Shown piece by piece: positions 17,403 to 27,081 of a DNA stretch of 64,000 nt. The translations under genes and the position numbers were made by a program. This DNA is from JADGOV01 sp963814355 (GTDB lineage: Bacteria > Actinomycetota > Actinomycetes > JADGOV01). The notes under the pieces were generated by a model, which worked only from the letters and a program-made list of their open reading frames with translations, was not told where the DNA came from and did no database searches. The DNA is taken from NCBI GenBank assembly GCA_963814355.1, contig CAWFCZ010000005.1, forward strand, positions 175,145-239,144, read 5' to 3'. The stretch's first letter is position 1; every line of letters starts with the position of its first letter.

Positions 17403-17591
17403 TCATCGGCTGGGCTCGCGCTCGGGTTGACGCCACCGCGGGCCGTCGCCGACCGGTGTGATGAGTGCGCTTTGGCGTTCGAGAGCGGCCCGGTGCTGGC
17501 GGCAGTGATGCCCACAGAGCAGTAGGAGCCGCCCATTGAGGCTGACGGTGACCGCGGCCCGGGCCGGGCAACGGTCGCACACGCCGGTCAC
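17403..17591 (-). CDS. small zinc-ribbon protein (DUF7455-like)
   Basis: A 62-residue protein with a CDRCPARAAVTVSLNGRLLL segment followed by CGHHCRQHRAALERQ. The pair of CxxC and CxHH motifs about 18 residues apart is the pattern of the actinobacterial DUF7455 family of very small zinc-ribbon-like proteins of unknown role. It starts with GTG and a GGAGCC upstream. It ends 24 bases before the alpha/beta hydrolase start, so the two may share a transcript. Confidence 0.6.
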   Translation of the reverse strand: MTGVCDRCPARAAVTVSLNGRLLLLCGHHCRQHRAALERQSALITPVGDGPRWRQPEREPSR

Positions 17592-17928
17592 GAGACTGGC
17601 TCCGGAGCCGTGCGACCGGCCGGCGCCGACCGGCCGGCGTGGTCGATGCGTCGCGAGCCGGCGGTGTCGCGCAGGCTGATGGGGGCCGTGAGCGGAGTGG
17701 GGGATTGTCGGGTCATGAGCATGTGACGTCCGTTCGGACGGTCACTGGCTTCGTCTGGTGGGGAGCGGAGCTCGCGGGCGACAACCCTCGGGGGGGCGGA
17801 AACCTGGGTCCAGACCGGCTGCTACTCAGCCACAAGCAAACTACCATGCCCTCCCGGCCCTTGACCTGCCAAGGGGCGTGCCGGGACCCGGCTCGACTCG
17901 GTCACCCACTCAAGCCCAACGGTCCGGA

Positions 17929-18672
17929 TCAGGGGGCGCGGCTGTCCGCCCCGCCGGCTGCCTGCCGGGCCCGGGCCCGGCGTACCGCCTCCTCCACCAG
18001 CACCCGCGACACCTCAGCGACCTTGACGTGTTGGGACTGGCTCATCACCCGCAACCGGTCGAACGCCTCCTGCGCGCTCGCCCCGGTCCGGCTCCGGATG
18101 ATGCCCAACGCCTGATCAATCACCGCACGGCTGGTCAACGCCTCCCCCAGCTGCAGGGCGAGACGCTGTGATTGGGCCAAGACCTGCGCGTTGTGCACCG
18201 ACACCGCCGCCGGCTGGGCGAACAGCTCTCCGATCCGCACCGCGGCTGTGCCGAACGCGTCCTTGCGGTGCGCGTACACGTTCAACGCCCCCACCACCCG
18301 CTCAGGCAGGAGCAACGGCAGAGACAGCACGCTGTGCACCCCTAGCCGCCCTACCCGCGGGCCGAACCGCGGCCACCGCGGCTCGCCACCGAGCGACCCA
18401 GACGTCTGGGTCTGCCTCGTCTCGACCGCGGACAGACAGGGACCTTCCCCCAGCCCGTATTGCACGTCGTCCACCACATGCACGAATTCGGCGCTGGATA
18501 CCACCGTCTGGGCCCGGTCATCCTCCAACATCGTCAGACCGGCGCCGTCCGCACCGGGGATCGCCTGTACCGCGAACTCCGCCACCTCCACCAGCGTCTC
18601 TCGCAGCGGCCGGTGCCCGGTCAACACCCCGGACAACCCCGCCAGGCCCGCAGCTAGATCATCCTCGTCCAC
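17929..18672 (-). CDS. GAF-ANTAR domain regulator
   Basis: A 247-residue protein with GAF (about 20-160: VQYGLGEGPCLSAVETRQTQ, VHSVLSLPLLLPERVVGALN) and ANTAR (about 170-230: ALTSRAVIDQALGIIRSRTG, FDRLRVMSQSQHVKVAEVSR). It is the fourth ANTAR protein in 9 kb, but on the opposite strand and isolated from the other three. Such proteins sense a ligand through GAF and bind RNA hairpins. The start is GTG at 18672. Confidence 0.88.
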   Translation of the reverse strand: MDEDDLAAGLAGLSGVLTGHRPLRETLVEVAEFAVQAIPGADGAGLTMLEDDRAQTVVSSAEFVHVVDDVQYGLGEGPCLSAVETRQTQTSGSLGGEPRWPRFGPRVGRLGVHSVLSLPLLLPERVVGALNVYAHRKDAFGTAAVRIGELFAQPAAVSVHNAQVLAQSQRLALQLGEALTSRAVIDQALGIIRSRTGASAQEAFDRLRVMSQSQHVKVAEVSRVLVEEAVRRARARQAAGGADSRAP

Positions 18673-19139
18673 AGCAACCCCAACCTCAGCGCCGACGTGT
18701 CACCGGCAGCCCGGGTTACACCAGCCACCGAGAAGCCAGTACACACCGCCCTCGCAACGATGAGAAAGGCGGTAGCACCGGTGAGCGGAGCACAGCCGAG
18801 CCACCAGATGAGGTCGCGCCCGCACCGAACGCCGCAGCCCGAGCAGAGGTGCCGACGTCGCCACGGCGTGCACAGCGGCGGTCCGTCGTGTTTCGACGCT
18901 TTGCGGGCGTACACTGGGTCTGCTGAGAACCAGCCTGCCCGAATCGGGATGCCGCTGAAGCCGCCCCCGCGAGCGTAAGGCTCATTGTCGGGTCGTTGAG
19001 GGCAACGTCCCGCGAACGCCGTGGCCACGATTCCGAATGTGATCAGGGCGAACCGCGCAAACACATCGCAACCGCGAAGGTAGCCAGCGCGGACCGGTGT
19101 CCGTGTTCCCGTGCCCCGTCTCAGATCTAGGAGTTCACC
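18673..19139. other. intergenic stretch, promoters only
   Basis: No gene is recognised. The stretch must hold the promoter of the leftward GAF-ANTAR gene and of the small 65-residue gene at 19140, which has its own CTAGGAG ribosome binding site at the right end. Confidence 0.4.
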
Positions 19140-19337
19140 ATGCCGATCACCGTCCTTGACCTTCCCGCGTGGGCCGATGAAGGGCTCGATGTCCCGAAGC
19201 CTACGGAGTCGGAGACCGTTCGGATGCTGGCGGTCCTCGTTCACCACCGCCATGACGTCAACGCAACTCAGCCCGGTCTCTCCGACGTGCGGGCCGAAGC
19301 GGTGGCGCCGGACCAGGCGCAGCCGTGGGACTACTGA
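19140..19337 (+). CDS. small hypothetical protein
   Basis: A 65-residue acidic protein beginning MPITVLDLPAWADEGLDVPK. It has a strong Shine-Dalgarno (CTAGGAG, seven bases before the ATG), and its codon choice fits real coding sequence, so it is probably expressed. No domain, membrane segment or metal motif is visible. It faces the end of the CoA-transferase gene. Function unknown. Confidence 0.5.
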   Translation: MPITVLDLPAWADEGLDVPKPTESETVRMLAVLVHHRHDVNATQPGLSDVRAEAVAPDQAQPWDY

Positions 19338-19401
19338 ATCGCCCGATCCCGTCACAAACCGGCTAGGCCGATGGGATCGGCGGGCCAGCCAGGATGGGTG
19401 G

Positions 19402-21372
19402 TCACCGTTCCGGCCGCATGGATGTTTGTGGCGGGAGTCGTTGCTTGTTGGCGGCCAGGTTGTCTTTGGCTTCGTCGAAGCTGCGGTATATCCGCTGTTG
19501 CAGGTGTGCGTCGGCGAAATGTTCCGCCAGTTGGTGACGGAAGAAGGCGTTACTCGAGTAGCGGGTGATCGATCGAAAGTACCTCTCCGTGTTGTGCCGG
19601 ACCATCTCGCGGTACCGGTCGGCCGCGGCCGGTCCGCGGGAGAAGTTGTCGTAGTTGACCACGACATTGAGTTTGCCGCCGAACGCCGACAGCCGCTCGT
19701 CGAGGAACTGAGCCAGTGCCTCGGCGTCCTGCAGGGTTTCCAAGTGCAGCCCTTCCAGGTTGAGGTACAGCACGTCGTCGTCGGGGTGGTGGACCAGCCG
19801 CTCATCAAGGGTGAGTACCGGCCGCCGCTTGAGACCCATCACCGCCGGAAGGAACATCTCCGAGTCCATGATCTTCGGCTCGGCACGCACGATCGGGGTG
19901 AATTCCATCCGGTCCAGGACGTCATGCTGCAGGTCGACGCCGGGCGCGATCTCGAGAAGCTCCACTCCGTCTTTGGCGAGGGCAAACACGCACCGCTCCG
20001 TGATGCAACGCACCACCTGTCCGCGACGGCGGGCCCGTTCGCCGCTGAACGTGACCTGTCCCACCGCCGCGACGAACTTCGCCCCCCGTCCGGGGTTGCC
20101 GATCCGCAACCGCCCGTCTCCGACGGTGATCTCCGAGCCGGTTGAGAAGGTGCCGAGGAAGTACAGCGCGCGGGCGTTCTGGGTGATGTTGATGAATCCG
20201 CCGGCGCCGGCGAGCTTGGTGCCGAACCGGCTCACGTTGACGTTGCCGTGCCGGTCGATCTCGGCGAAGCCGAGAAAGGCCTGGTCCAGGCCGCCCCCGT
20301 CGTAGAAGTCGAACATGGCAGCCTGGTCGATGATCGCCTGCGGGTGGTGAGTAGCGCCGAAGGACAGCCCGCCGGCCGGGATCCCGCCGATCCCACCGGG
20401 CTCCACGGTGAGGGTGATCAGGTCGAGTACGCCCTCCTCGCTGGCCACGGCGGCGACCCCTTCGGGCATGCCGATGCCCAGGTTCACCACCGAGTTGACC
20501 GTCAGGTACATCGCAGCTCGACGGGCGATCACCTTCCGCTCATCCAGCGCGAGTGGCACCAGCGGACCGGTGGACGCACCGGCCTCGCCGACGTAGTCAG
20601 GGTTGTACTGTTCGGCGAAGGTCTGCGGGTGGTTTCCCGGCGTGGCGACGACGACCGCGTCGACGAGGATGCCGGGGATCTTCACCGCCTGCGGCGAAGG
20701 GAAACGCTCGGTCGTGACCCGCTCGACCTGGGCGAGAACGATGCCGCCGGAGTTCCGCACCGCCTGGGCGATCGAGAGCATCTCCACCGTGAGCGCCTCG
20801 TGCTCCATCGTGATGTTGCCGTCTTCGTCCGCGGTCGTCCCCCGGATCAGGCCGACGTTGATCGGGAACGCCGGGAAGTACAGGTACTCCTCACCGTCGA
20901 TCTCGAGGAGTCGAACCAGGTCCTCGGCCGCCCGGCTGTTGATCTTGCCGCCGTCGAGCCGCGGGTCGATGAACGTCCCGAGCCCGACTTTGGTGATCGT
21001 GCCCGGCTTGTGCGCGGCGATGTCGCGGAACAGGTGAGAGATCACGCCGAGTGGAAAGCAGTAGGCCTCGATTCGGTTCTCGATCGCCAGCCGGCCGAGG
21101 GCGGGCGCGAGGCCCCAGTGCCCGCCGATCGCCCGGCGCACCATGCCGGCGCGGGCCAGATGGTTCAGGCCGCGGGTCGCCCGGTCGCCCTGGCCAGCGC
21201 CGAAAACCAGGTTGAGGTCAGCCGGGCTGCCGCTTTGCCGGTAGCGGGTCTCCAGAGCGGCGAGGAGTTCCTCCGGTACGCCGACGCCGACGAAGCCGCC
21301 AACCGCGACGGTGTCGCCGTTCAGGACAATCCGCGCTGCGGCTTCGGCGTCGATGACCTTATTGCGCTGCAT
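19402..21372 (-). CDS. acyl-CoA:acetate/3-ketoacid CoA-transferase-like protein
   Basis: A 656-residue protein. Residues 1-240 match the alpha-type CoA-transferase half (DTVAVGGFVGVGVPEELLAA, FGAGQGDRATRGLNHLA), and residues about 300-520 match the beta-type half (VVNLGIGMPEGVAAVASEEG, LTVEPGGIGGIPAGGLSFGA), with the catalytic glutamate in the EPG segment. It should move CoA between short-chain acids, like YdiF or propionate CoA-transferases, which are about 520 residues. The extra C-terminal 130 residues (LNVVVNYDNFSRGPAAADRY) are a further domain found in longer homologues. The start at 21372 has GGAGGACAGG upstream. It is divergent from the acyl-CoA ligase. Confidence 0.85.
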   Translation of the reverse strand: MQRNKVIDAEAAARIVLNGDTVAVGGFVGVGVPEELLAALETRYRQSGSPADLNLVFGAGQGDRATRGLNHLARAGMVRRAIGGHWGLAPALGRLAIENRIEAYCFPLGVISHLFRDIAAHKPGTITKVGLGTFIDPRLDGGKINSRAAEDLVRLLEIDGEEYLYFPAFPINVGLIRGTTADEDGNITMEHEALTVEMLSIAQAVRNSGGIVLAQVERVTTERFPSPQAVKIPGILVDAVVVATPGNHPQTFAEQYNPDYVGEAGASTGPLVPLALDERKVIARRAAMYLTVNSVVNLGIGMPEGVAAVASEEGVLDLITLTVEPGGIGGIPAGGLSFGATHHPQAIIDQAAMFDFYDGGGLDQAFLGFAEIDRHGNVNVSRFGTKLAGAGGFINITQNARALYFLGTFSTGSEITVGDGRLRIGNPGRGAKFVAAVGQVTFSGERARRRGQVVRCITERCVFALAKDGVELLEIAPGVDLQHDVLDRMEFTPIVRAEPKIMDSEMFLPAVMGLKRRPVLTLDERLVHHPDDDVLYLNLEGLHLETLQDAEALAQFLDERLSAFGGKLNVVVNYDNFSRGPAAADRYREMVRHNTERYFRSITRYSSNAFFRHQLAEHFADAHLQQRIYRSFDEAKDNLAANKQRLPPQTSMRPER

Positions 21373-21693
21373 ACCTGTCCTCCCCGCACGCTGGCCTCGG
21401 GCAGCCGCCGCCATTCCTCCGCTGGCTGGCTGGGCCGGAGTCCTTCGGCCGGACCGCGCGATGCGGCCGCCGGCTCTACCATCCCGGCCGCTTGGAGCGG
21501 CTGCAAGTCCCGCCGGGCCCAGCGGCCGATAGGCCCCCTTGACCGGCGGTCCGGAGCCTGCGACTCTGGGTGCAATCCCATCGGCCAACCGGCGACCCGG
21601 GTCCGGTGCAGGCTACTCCTGTTGCGGTGGAACGGGCGTCGGCATGTTCCGGCGGGGCCCTGCGAAGTGGAAGCCTTTGGAAGGAGGTGCCCG
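21373..21693. promoter_or_regulatory. divergent promoter region
   Basis: This 320-base region lies between the leftward CoA-transferase and the rightward acyl-CoA ligase. It should contain both promoters and any shared operator. No clear -35/-10 pair was settled on by eye. The ligase ribosome binding site AAGGAGGTG lies at 21681-21689. Confidence 0.35.
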
Positions 21694-23307
21694 GTGGAAG
21701 CAGTTTCGCTCACGCCGTTGACGCCGTTGTCTTTCTTGGGCCGGACGGCGGCGGTTTTTCCGGAGAAGACCGCTGTGGTGATGGACGATCGGCGGGTCAC
21801 CTACCGGGAGTTCGCGGCCGAGGTCACCCGGCTGGCCCGTGCGCTGCGGGCGTCCGGTGTCGCCTCCGGTGACCGGGTCGCGTATCTGTGCCCGAACATT
21901 CCGGAGTCGTTGGTGGCGCAGTTCGCCGTGCCGCTGGCCGGCGGCGTGCTAGTGGCGGTCAACACCCGGCTGTCGGGGGAGGAGATCCGTTACATCCTGG
22001 ACCACAGCGGCGCGGTTCTCCTCGTCATCGACAGCGAGTTCTACCCTCAGGTGGCACCGGTCCTCGACCGGCTGCAGACGGTGAGCGAGGTCGTCCTGGT
22101 CGGTGCTGAGGAGCCGCCCGACCCGGGGTCGGCGGTGCTCCCTCATTGCAGCTACGCGCAGTTGCTCGCCCGCGGCTCGGACGAGCCGCTGCTGTGGATC
22201 GTCGCGGACGAGCTGGCGCCGATCTCGATCAACTACACGTCGGGGACCACCGGAAAGCCGAAGGGGGTCATCTACTCTCACCGCGGTGCCTACCTGAATG
22301 CGTTCGCCCAGATCATGCACGCCCAGCACACCCCGGACAGTGTCTACCTGTGGACGTTGCCGATGTTCCACTGCAACGGCTGGTGCACCGGCTGGGCGCT
22401 GACCGCCGTCGCCGGTACCCAGATCTGTCTGCGTGAGGTTCGCGGTGAGGTCATCTGGCGGTTGCTCCGCGAGGAGGGGGTGACCCACCTCAACGGCGCG
22501 CCGACGGTGCTGACCACGATCACCGACGCGCCGGACGCGGCGCCGCTGGACCGACCGCTTGTCGTGACCGTCGCCGGCGCCCCACCCAGCCCCAGCGTGA
22601 TTTCCCGGATGGCCGCGCTCGGCGCGCGGGTGATCCACGTGTATGGCCTCACCGAAACGTACGGCCCGTACACCGTCAACGAGGTCCAGCCGGGTTGGAC
22701 CGCGGAGACGCCAGAACGGCGCGGCCTGCTCCATTCCCGCCAAGGCGTCGCGATGGTGACCGCCGACCCGGTGCGGGTGGTCGACGCGAACATGCACGAC
22801 GTCCCCCGCGACGGCACCACGATGGGCGAGATCGTGATGCGTGGCAACACGGTGATGACCGGCTATTACCGCGACCCCGAAGGGACAGCGGAGGCGTTCA
22901 CAGGCGGCTGGTTCCACTCCGGCGACCTGGGCGTCATGCACCCCGACGGGTACGTCGAACTGCGGGACCGGGCCAAGGACGTGGTCATCTCCGGCGGCGA
23001 GAACATCGCCACCATCGAAGTTGAGCACGCCCTCTGCTCCCACCCCTCGGTGCTCGAGGCGGTCGTGGTGGGCGCCCCGGATGAGAAGTGGGGTGAGGTC
23101 GTCAAGGCGTTCGTCGTTCTCCGGGCAGGGCAGCAGGCCAGCGAGGATGAGTTGCTCTCGCATGTGCGAACCAAGATCGCTCGGTATAAGGCACCGAAGA
23201 GGATCACCTTCGTGGAGGAGCTCGCCAAGACCTCTACCGGCAAGGTTCTGAAGTACGAGCTGCGGGAGAAGGAATGGGCGGGTCATACCCGCCGCATTCA
23301 GGGCTGA
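21694..23307 (+). CDS. AMP-forming acyl-CoA ligase
   Basis: A 537-residue ANL-superfamily enzyme: P-loop YTSGTTGKPKGV, A5 motif YGLTETYGP, A7/A8 region HSGDLGVMHPDGYVELRDR with ISGGEN, and the A10 catalytic lysine in KTSTGKVLK. It converts a carboxylic acid, ATP and CoA to the acyl-CoA, AMP and PPi. The LPMFHCNGW segment resembles medium-chain fatty-acid or acyl-CoA ligases close to the AlkK group; the acid itself is not known. The GTG start at 21694 is fixed by a perfect AAGGAGGTG. The A10 lysine context is of the kind acetylated by Pat-type enzymes, and such an enzyme is encoded next. Confidence 0.9.
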   Translation: MEAVSLTPLTPLSFLGRTAAVFPEKTAVVMDDRRVTYREFAAEVTRLARALRASGVASGDRVAYLCPNIPESLVAQFAVPLAGGVLVAVNTRLSGEEIRYILDHSGAVLLVIDSEFYPQVAPVLDRLQTVSEVVLVGAEEPPDPGSAVLPHCSYAQLLARGSDEPLLWIVADELAPISINYTSGTTGKPKGVIYSHRGAYLNAFAQIMHAQHTPDSVYLWTLPMFHCNGWCTGWALTAVAGTQICLREVRGEVIWRLLREEGVTHLNGAPTVLTTITDAPDAAPLDRPLVVTVAGAPPSPSVISRMAALGARVIHVYGLTETYGPYTVNEVQPGWTAETPERRGLLHSRQGVAMVTADPVRVVDANMHDVPRDGTTMGEIVMRGNTVMTGYYRDPEGTAEAFTGGWFHSGDLGVMHPDGYVELRDRAKDVVISGGENIATIEVEHALCSHPSVLEAVVVGAPDEKWGEVVKAFVVLRAGQQASEDELLSHVRTKIARYKAPKRITFVEELAKTSTGKVLKYELREKEWAGHTRRIQG

Positions 23308-23531
23308 GGTCGGCCGAGGCCGCTACGACTGTCACTTGAGCCGGCGGCCCGGCATCACACGCGCGTTAGCGGCTGCGCCGGATGTGCTGACCTGATCAGC
23401 GGTCGGCTGGTGGCGCCCAGCGCAAATCCTTCGGAGCCCGGTTCGACCTACGCTGCTCGCTGCGCGCGGCCAACCTAGCCCCTATCGTGACACCGTGACT
23501 GCGCGGTGTCGCCGGGGAAGCTGGGTGCGCA

Positions 23532-26276
23532 ATGGTTGAGTTGACCTACACCAGTGACGTCGACTTTCATGCGGTGCTCACTGACGGTAACCTGGTTCAT
23601 CTGCGGCCACCGGTGGGCCGCGACCGACCTGCGTTGCTCGCGCTGCACGAAGGGCTGTCCGAGCGCAGCGCGTACTTCCGTTATTTCTCGCTGTCCCGCC
23701 AGGCCGGCGAGGCACACGTCGATCACCTGCTTGGTGCCCGGGACGCCTCCGCTGGGCCCGTCGGCGCTATGGCCAGTCTTATCGCCCTGATCGGCGGTGA
23801 GGTTTCGGGCTTGGCGAGCTACGAACGGCTGCCGAGTCAGGACGAAGCCGAGGTGGCGCTGCTCGTCGATGACGACCATCAAGGGCTAGGTGTCGGCACC
23901 TTGCTGCTGGAGGCGCTCGCGGTGCACGCCATCTCCAACGGGGTCGCTCGACTGGTCGCCGAAGTACTGCCCAACAACACACACATGTTGAATGTGTTCC
24001 GCAGCGCCGGGTTCGCCGCGCACACCCGGTACGCCGACGGCACCGTGCACGTCGATCTGCCCCTCGCTCGCACCGCGGCGTTGCTGGACGCGGCCGGCGA
24101 GCGGGAGCGGGCGGCAGCGGCTCAGTCGATCACCCGCCTGCTGGCTCCGGACAGCATCGCCGTGATCGGCGCCGGCCGGACAACCGGCATGGGGCGCGAT
24201 CTCGTCCGCAGCCTGGTCGACGGCGGTTTCACCGGAGACTTGTATCCGGTGAACCCGAACGCGCGCACTGTTTACGACCGGCCGGCGGTGGCCACCGCAG
24301 CGGATCTGCCGCCGGGCGTCGGGCTGGCGTTCGTGGCCGTGCCAGCCGGCGGCGTGTTGCAGGTCGCTGCGGAGTGCGCCGCCGCTGGCGTCCGCAACCT
24401 CGTCGTGGTGGCATCCGGGTTCTCCGAAATGGGATCCGTGGGGGAGAACGTGGAACGCCAACTTGTGGTGTTGGCCCGGCGGGCCGGGATGCGGGTGGTC
24501 GGCCCCAACTGTCTGGGGGTCGTGAACACCGCGCCAGCGATCCGGTTGAACGCCACCGTGGCTGGAGCCCGACCGCTACCCGGGCGGCTTGGCATCATGT
24601 CCCAGTCCGGCGCGTTGGGCACCGCGCTGCTGGACGCCGTCACCTCTCGAGGGTTGGGCGTGTCGACCTTTGTCTCGGTCGGCAACAAGGCCGACGTCAG
24701 CAGCAACGACATGCTGCTGTACTGGGAGCAGGACGAGGCCACCGACGTGGCCGCGCTGTACATCGACTCCTTCGGCAATCCCGGCAAGTTCGCCCGGATC
24801 GCCCGCCGGGTCGCCCGTCGGAAGCCGGTGCTCGTTATAAAGCCCGGCCGCGGTGCCGCGGGTCCGGTGCCGGCGCGCCACGCCGCTGCTCTGGACCGGG
24901 TGGCCACCGAGGATGCCCTGTTCACCCAGGCGGGTGTGCTGCGGGTTAACTCGGTGCCGGAGTTGCTGGCGGTGGCCGATGTGCTGCTGTCCCAGCCGCT
25001 GCCGCCCGGCCGGGGGGTGGCGGTGCTGAGCAACTCGCGCAGCGTCGGAGTCCTCGCGGGCGATGCCTGCATCGCCGCCGGACTCGAGATAAGGACACTG
25101 AGCGCACCGACCCAGGACGCTGTTCAAGCGAGCGCGCCGGGGAGCACCGTGGTCGCCAACCCGGTGGACCTCACCGCCGCCGCCGGCCCGGCGGAGTACG
25201 CGACCGCGATCGGTGCGCTGCTGGCGGCCGGCGAGGTGGATGCGCTGCTGGTAGTCCACACCACGCTGCACGGCGGCGGTCATGACGAAGTGGCGGCCGC
25301 GGTGAACGCCGCCGCGGTCGGCTCAGCCAAGCCGGTCCTTGCCGGCTACGTGGGCGGAGGCGCCGCCGCCCTTGATCGTGATGTTGTGTCGCGCAGCGGC
25401 GTGCCGACCTTCGACTACCCGGAAGTGGCTGCCGGTGCGTTGGCCCAGGCCGCCGAGTACGCCGAGTGGCGCCGCCAACCCGGGGGCCAGACGCCGGAGT
25501 TTGCCGATGTCCAGCCGGTTGCCACCCGCCAACGCCTCCGGGAGGTTCTGGTCGTCCGACCGGGCGGCTGTTGGGTTCCTCATTCGGTGGTCACGGAGGT
25601 GCTCGGCGACTACGGCGTGCCGTTAGCGCCCGGTTCCGTGGTGCGCAGCCCGGCTCAGGCCGCGGAGTTCGCCGATGGGCTGGGCAGCGCGGTGGGTCTA
25701 AGCGCGCTCAACCCCGATCTCGGCTCGGCCCCTGCCGACGGGGCGGTGCGCCTCGGCTTACCTGACGGGGCCGCGGCCTGGCAGGCCTACGCCGAGATGG
25801 CCGCCCGGCTGGGGGAGCGGATGGGCGGCGGCGCCGTGGCGCGGCCGATGGTTGCCGGCGGCTCCGAGTTGGTCATCCGGGTCGCGCAGGACTGGCTGTT
25901 CGGGCCGGTCATCATGCTCGGCTTCGGCGGCGACACCGGGGATCTGATGGCGGACCGCAGCTACCGGCTGCTGCCGCTGACCGATCTCGACGCCGATCGG
26001 CTGATCTCATCGCTGCGCTTTTCCCCGCTGCTGTTCGGCTACCACGACCAGCCGCCGGCGGACGTCGAGGCGCTGAGGGGCGTGCTGCTGCGAGTGGCCG
26101 CGCTGATCGAGGACGTTCCGCAGGTCGCGGAGCTGACGCTCAATCCCGTGGTCGTCTCCCAAAGCGGCACGGTCGTCGGTGCCGCGCGAATGCGGGTGGC
26201 GCCGCCCGAGCCGCATCCATCGGTCTGGCTTCCGCGGCTCAAGGAGAATGAGGACCGACGGCCAATCCCCGGCTGA
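23532..26276 (+). CDS. GNAT acetyltransferase fused to ADP-forming acyl-CoA synthetase-like domains (Pat-like)
   Basis: A 914-residue fusion. Residues about 20-180 form a GNAT acetyltransferase domain (DDDHQGLGVGTLLLEALAVH is the acetyl-CoA pyrophosphate loop). Then follow a CoA-binding Rossmann domain (SIAVIGAGRTTGMGRDLVRS), a succinyl-CoA-synthetase-like flavodoxin-type domain (LGIMSQSGALGTALLDAVTS), and a degenerate ATP-grasp region to the end. This domain set is that of protein acetyltransferase Pat, here with the GNAT part at the N-terminus. Such enzymes acetylate and silence acyl-CoA ligases. The gene lies 224 bases downstream of one, which supports that role. The ligase-type activity of the fused part is usually lost. 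Confidence 0.85.
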   Translation: MVELTYTSDVDFHAVLTDGNLVHLRPPVGRDRPALLALHEGLSERSAYFRYFSLSRQAGEAHVDHLLGARDASAGPVGAMASLIALIGGEVSGLASYERLPSQDEAEVALLVDDDHQGLGVGTLLLEALAVHAISNGVARLVAEVLPNNTHMLNVFRSAGFAAHTRYADGTVHVDLPLARTAALLDAAGERERAAAAQSITRLLAPDSIAVIGAGRTTGMGRDLVRSLVDGGFTGDLYPVNPNARTVYDRPAVATAADLPPGVGLAFVAVPAGGVLQVAAECAAAGVRNLVVVASGFSEMGSVGENVERQLVVLARRAGMRVVGPNCLGVVNTAPAIRLNATVAGARPLPGRLGIMSQSGALGTALLDAVTSRGLGVSTFVSVGNKADVSSNDMLLYWEQDEATDVAALYIDSFGNPGKFARIARRVARRKPVLVIKPGRGAAGPVPARHAAALDRVATEDALFTQAGVLRVNSVPELLAVADVLLSQPLPPGRGVAVLSNSRSVGVLAGDACIAAGLEIRTLSAPTQDAVQASAPGSTVVANPVDLTAAAGPAEYATAIGALLAAGEVDALLVVHTTLHGGGHDEVAAAVNAAAVGSAKPVLAGYVGGGAAALDRDVVSRSGVPTFDYPEVAAGALAQAAEYAEWRRQPGGQTPEFADVQPVATRQRLREVLVVRPGGCWVPHSVVTEVLGDYGVPLAPGSVVRSPAQAAEFADGLGSAVGLSALNPDLGSAPADGAVRLGLPDGAAAWQAYAEMAARLGERMGGGAVARPMVAGGSELVIRVAQDWLFGPVIMLGFGGDTGDLMADRSYRLLPLTDLDADRLISSLRFSPLLFGYHDQPPADVEALRGVLLRVAALIEDVPQVAELTLNPVVVSQSGTVVGAARMRVAPPEPHPSVWLPRLKENEDRRPIPG

Positions 26277-26324
26277 GAGCCCGCCAGATTCGCGGTTGCT
26301 CGACGAGCGTCCCACCGAGCCCGT

Positions 26325-26666
26325 TTACGCGAAGGGCCAGCTGTAGTCCCCCGCGGGGCTATCGCCCAGGGCGGCCCCCGGATCGGTCGTCAACTTGCGG
26401 TTGATCGCCGACACGTGCCGCTGCAACATCCTCGGCGACATGTCCAGCTCGCGGCTGATATTGGCTTCGGTTAGGGCGGTCGTCTGATAGGCGAGGACCT
26501 GCAACTCGCGGTCCGTCAAGGAACTGTTCGGCAGGACGGGCTGGGCGTTTCGTGGCATGGCTGGTTTCCTCGGCGAGGTCACCTGGGGGCCGGCGTTGAG
26601 CTGAAGGCTCGCGGGTGCAGCTGGCTTGCGCGGCTGCCCCGACCCGGGTTGGCTGATGCTCAGCAC
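26325..26666 (-). CDS. small LuxR-type helix-turn-helix protein
   Basis: A frame of up to 113 residues whose C-terminal half is a LuxR/GerE DNA-binding domain (SLTDRELQVLAYQTTALTEA, NISRELDMSPRMLQRHVSAI). No receiver or ligand domain precedes it, so it is a stand-alone HTH. A later start (ATG at 26558) gives a protein of about 77 residues that is mostly HTH. It is convergent with the Pat-like gene. Its targets are unknown. Confidence 0.6.
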   Translation of the reverse strand: MLSISQPGSGQPRKPAAPASLQLNAGPQVTSPRKPAMPRNAQPVLPNSSLTDRELQVLAYQTTALTEANISRELDMSPRMLQRHVSAINRKLTTDPGAALGDSPAGDYSWPFA

Positions 26667-26748
26667 GGTGAGCCTACGCCGTCCTCACGGAGAACATGCC
26701 AGCGGCCGTCCCGAGGGACGAAGCGGCCCGGCGAAATGGGCTGCACTC

Positions 26749-26871
26749 ATGACCGGCCGTGTGACCGTCGGAGTTGAGGGTTCCGATTCCTCGAAGGCGG
26801 CGCTGGACTGGTCCTTCCAGCTGGCGCGCGGCTGCGAAACGCCCGTCTCACCTGGGTCCGCAAGCTGGTGA
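26749..26871 (+). pseudogene. 5' fragment of a universal stress protein gene
   Basis: The first 25 residues (MTGRVTVGVEGSDSSKAALD then WSFQLA) are the standard start of a UspA-family protein, including the nucleotide-contacting VGVxGS strand. The frame then runs into unrelated sequence and stops after 40 residues, where a Usp domain needs about 140. No continuation with the GxGG(S/T) ATP motif is found downstream. It is a truncated relic. Confidence 0.55.
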
Positions 26872-27081
26872 GGGCAACGGGCGTGCAGCGCCTGCCCAAG
26901 GCGAGTCAGTTGTTGGCCTAACCCCCTGCTGCTGCTCCCGATCCTGCACGGCCGGCAGGTGGACGGACGTAATCCTCTCGAAGTGAGGACTTTCAATGAT
27001 CCACTTTCTCAGATGAACCATGAGACTACTGACATAGGTTATTCAAAGGCCCAATTGAGGGTCACTACAGGAGAAGGCAAA

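Noticed and set aside
20248..21690. Long open frame preceding the acyl-CoA ligase in the same frame
   Set aside because: It is antisense to the CoA-transferase, and the ligase has a perfect ribosome binding site at its own GTG, so the extension is not coding.
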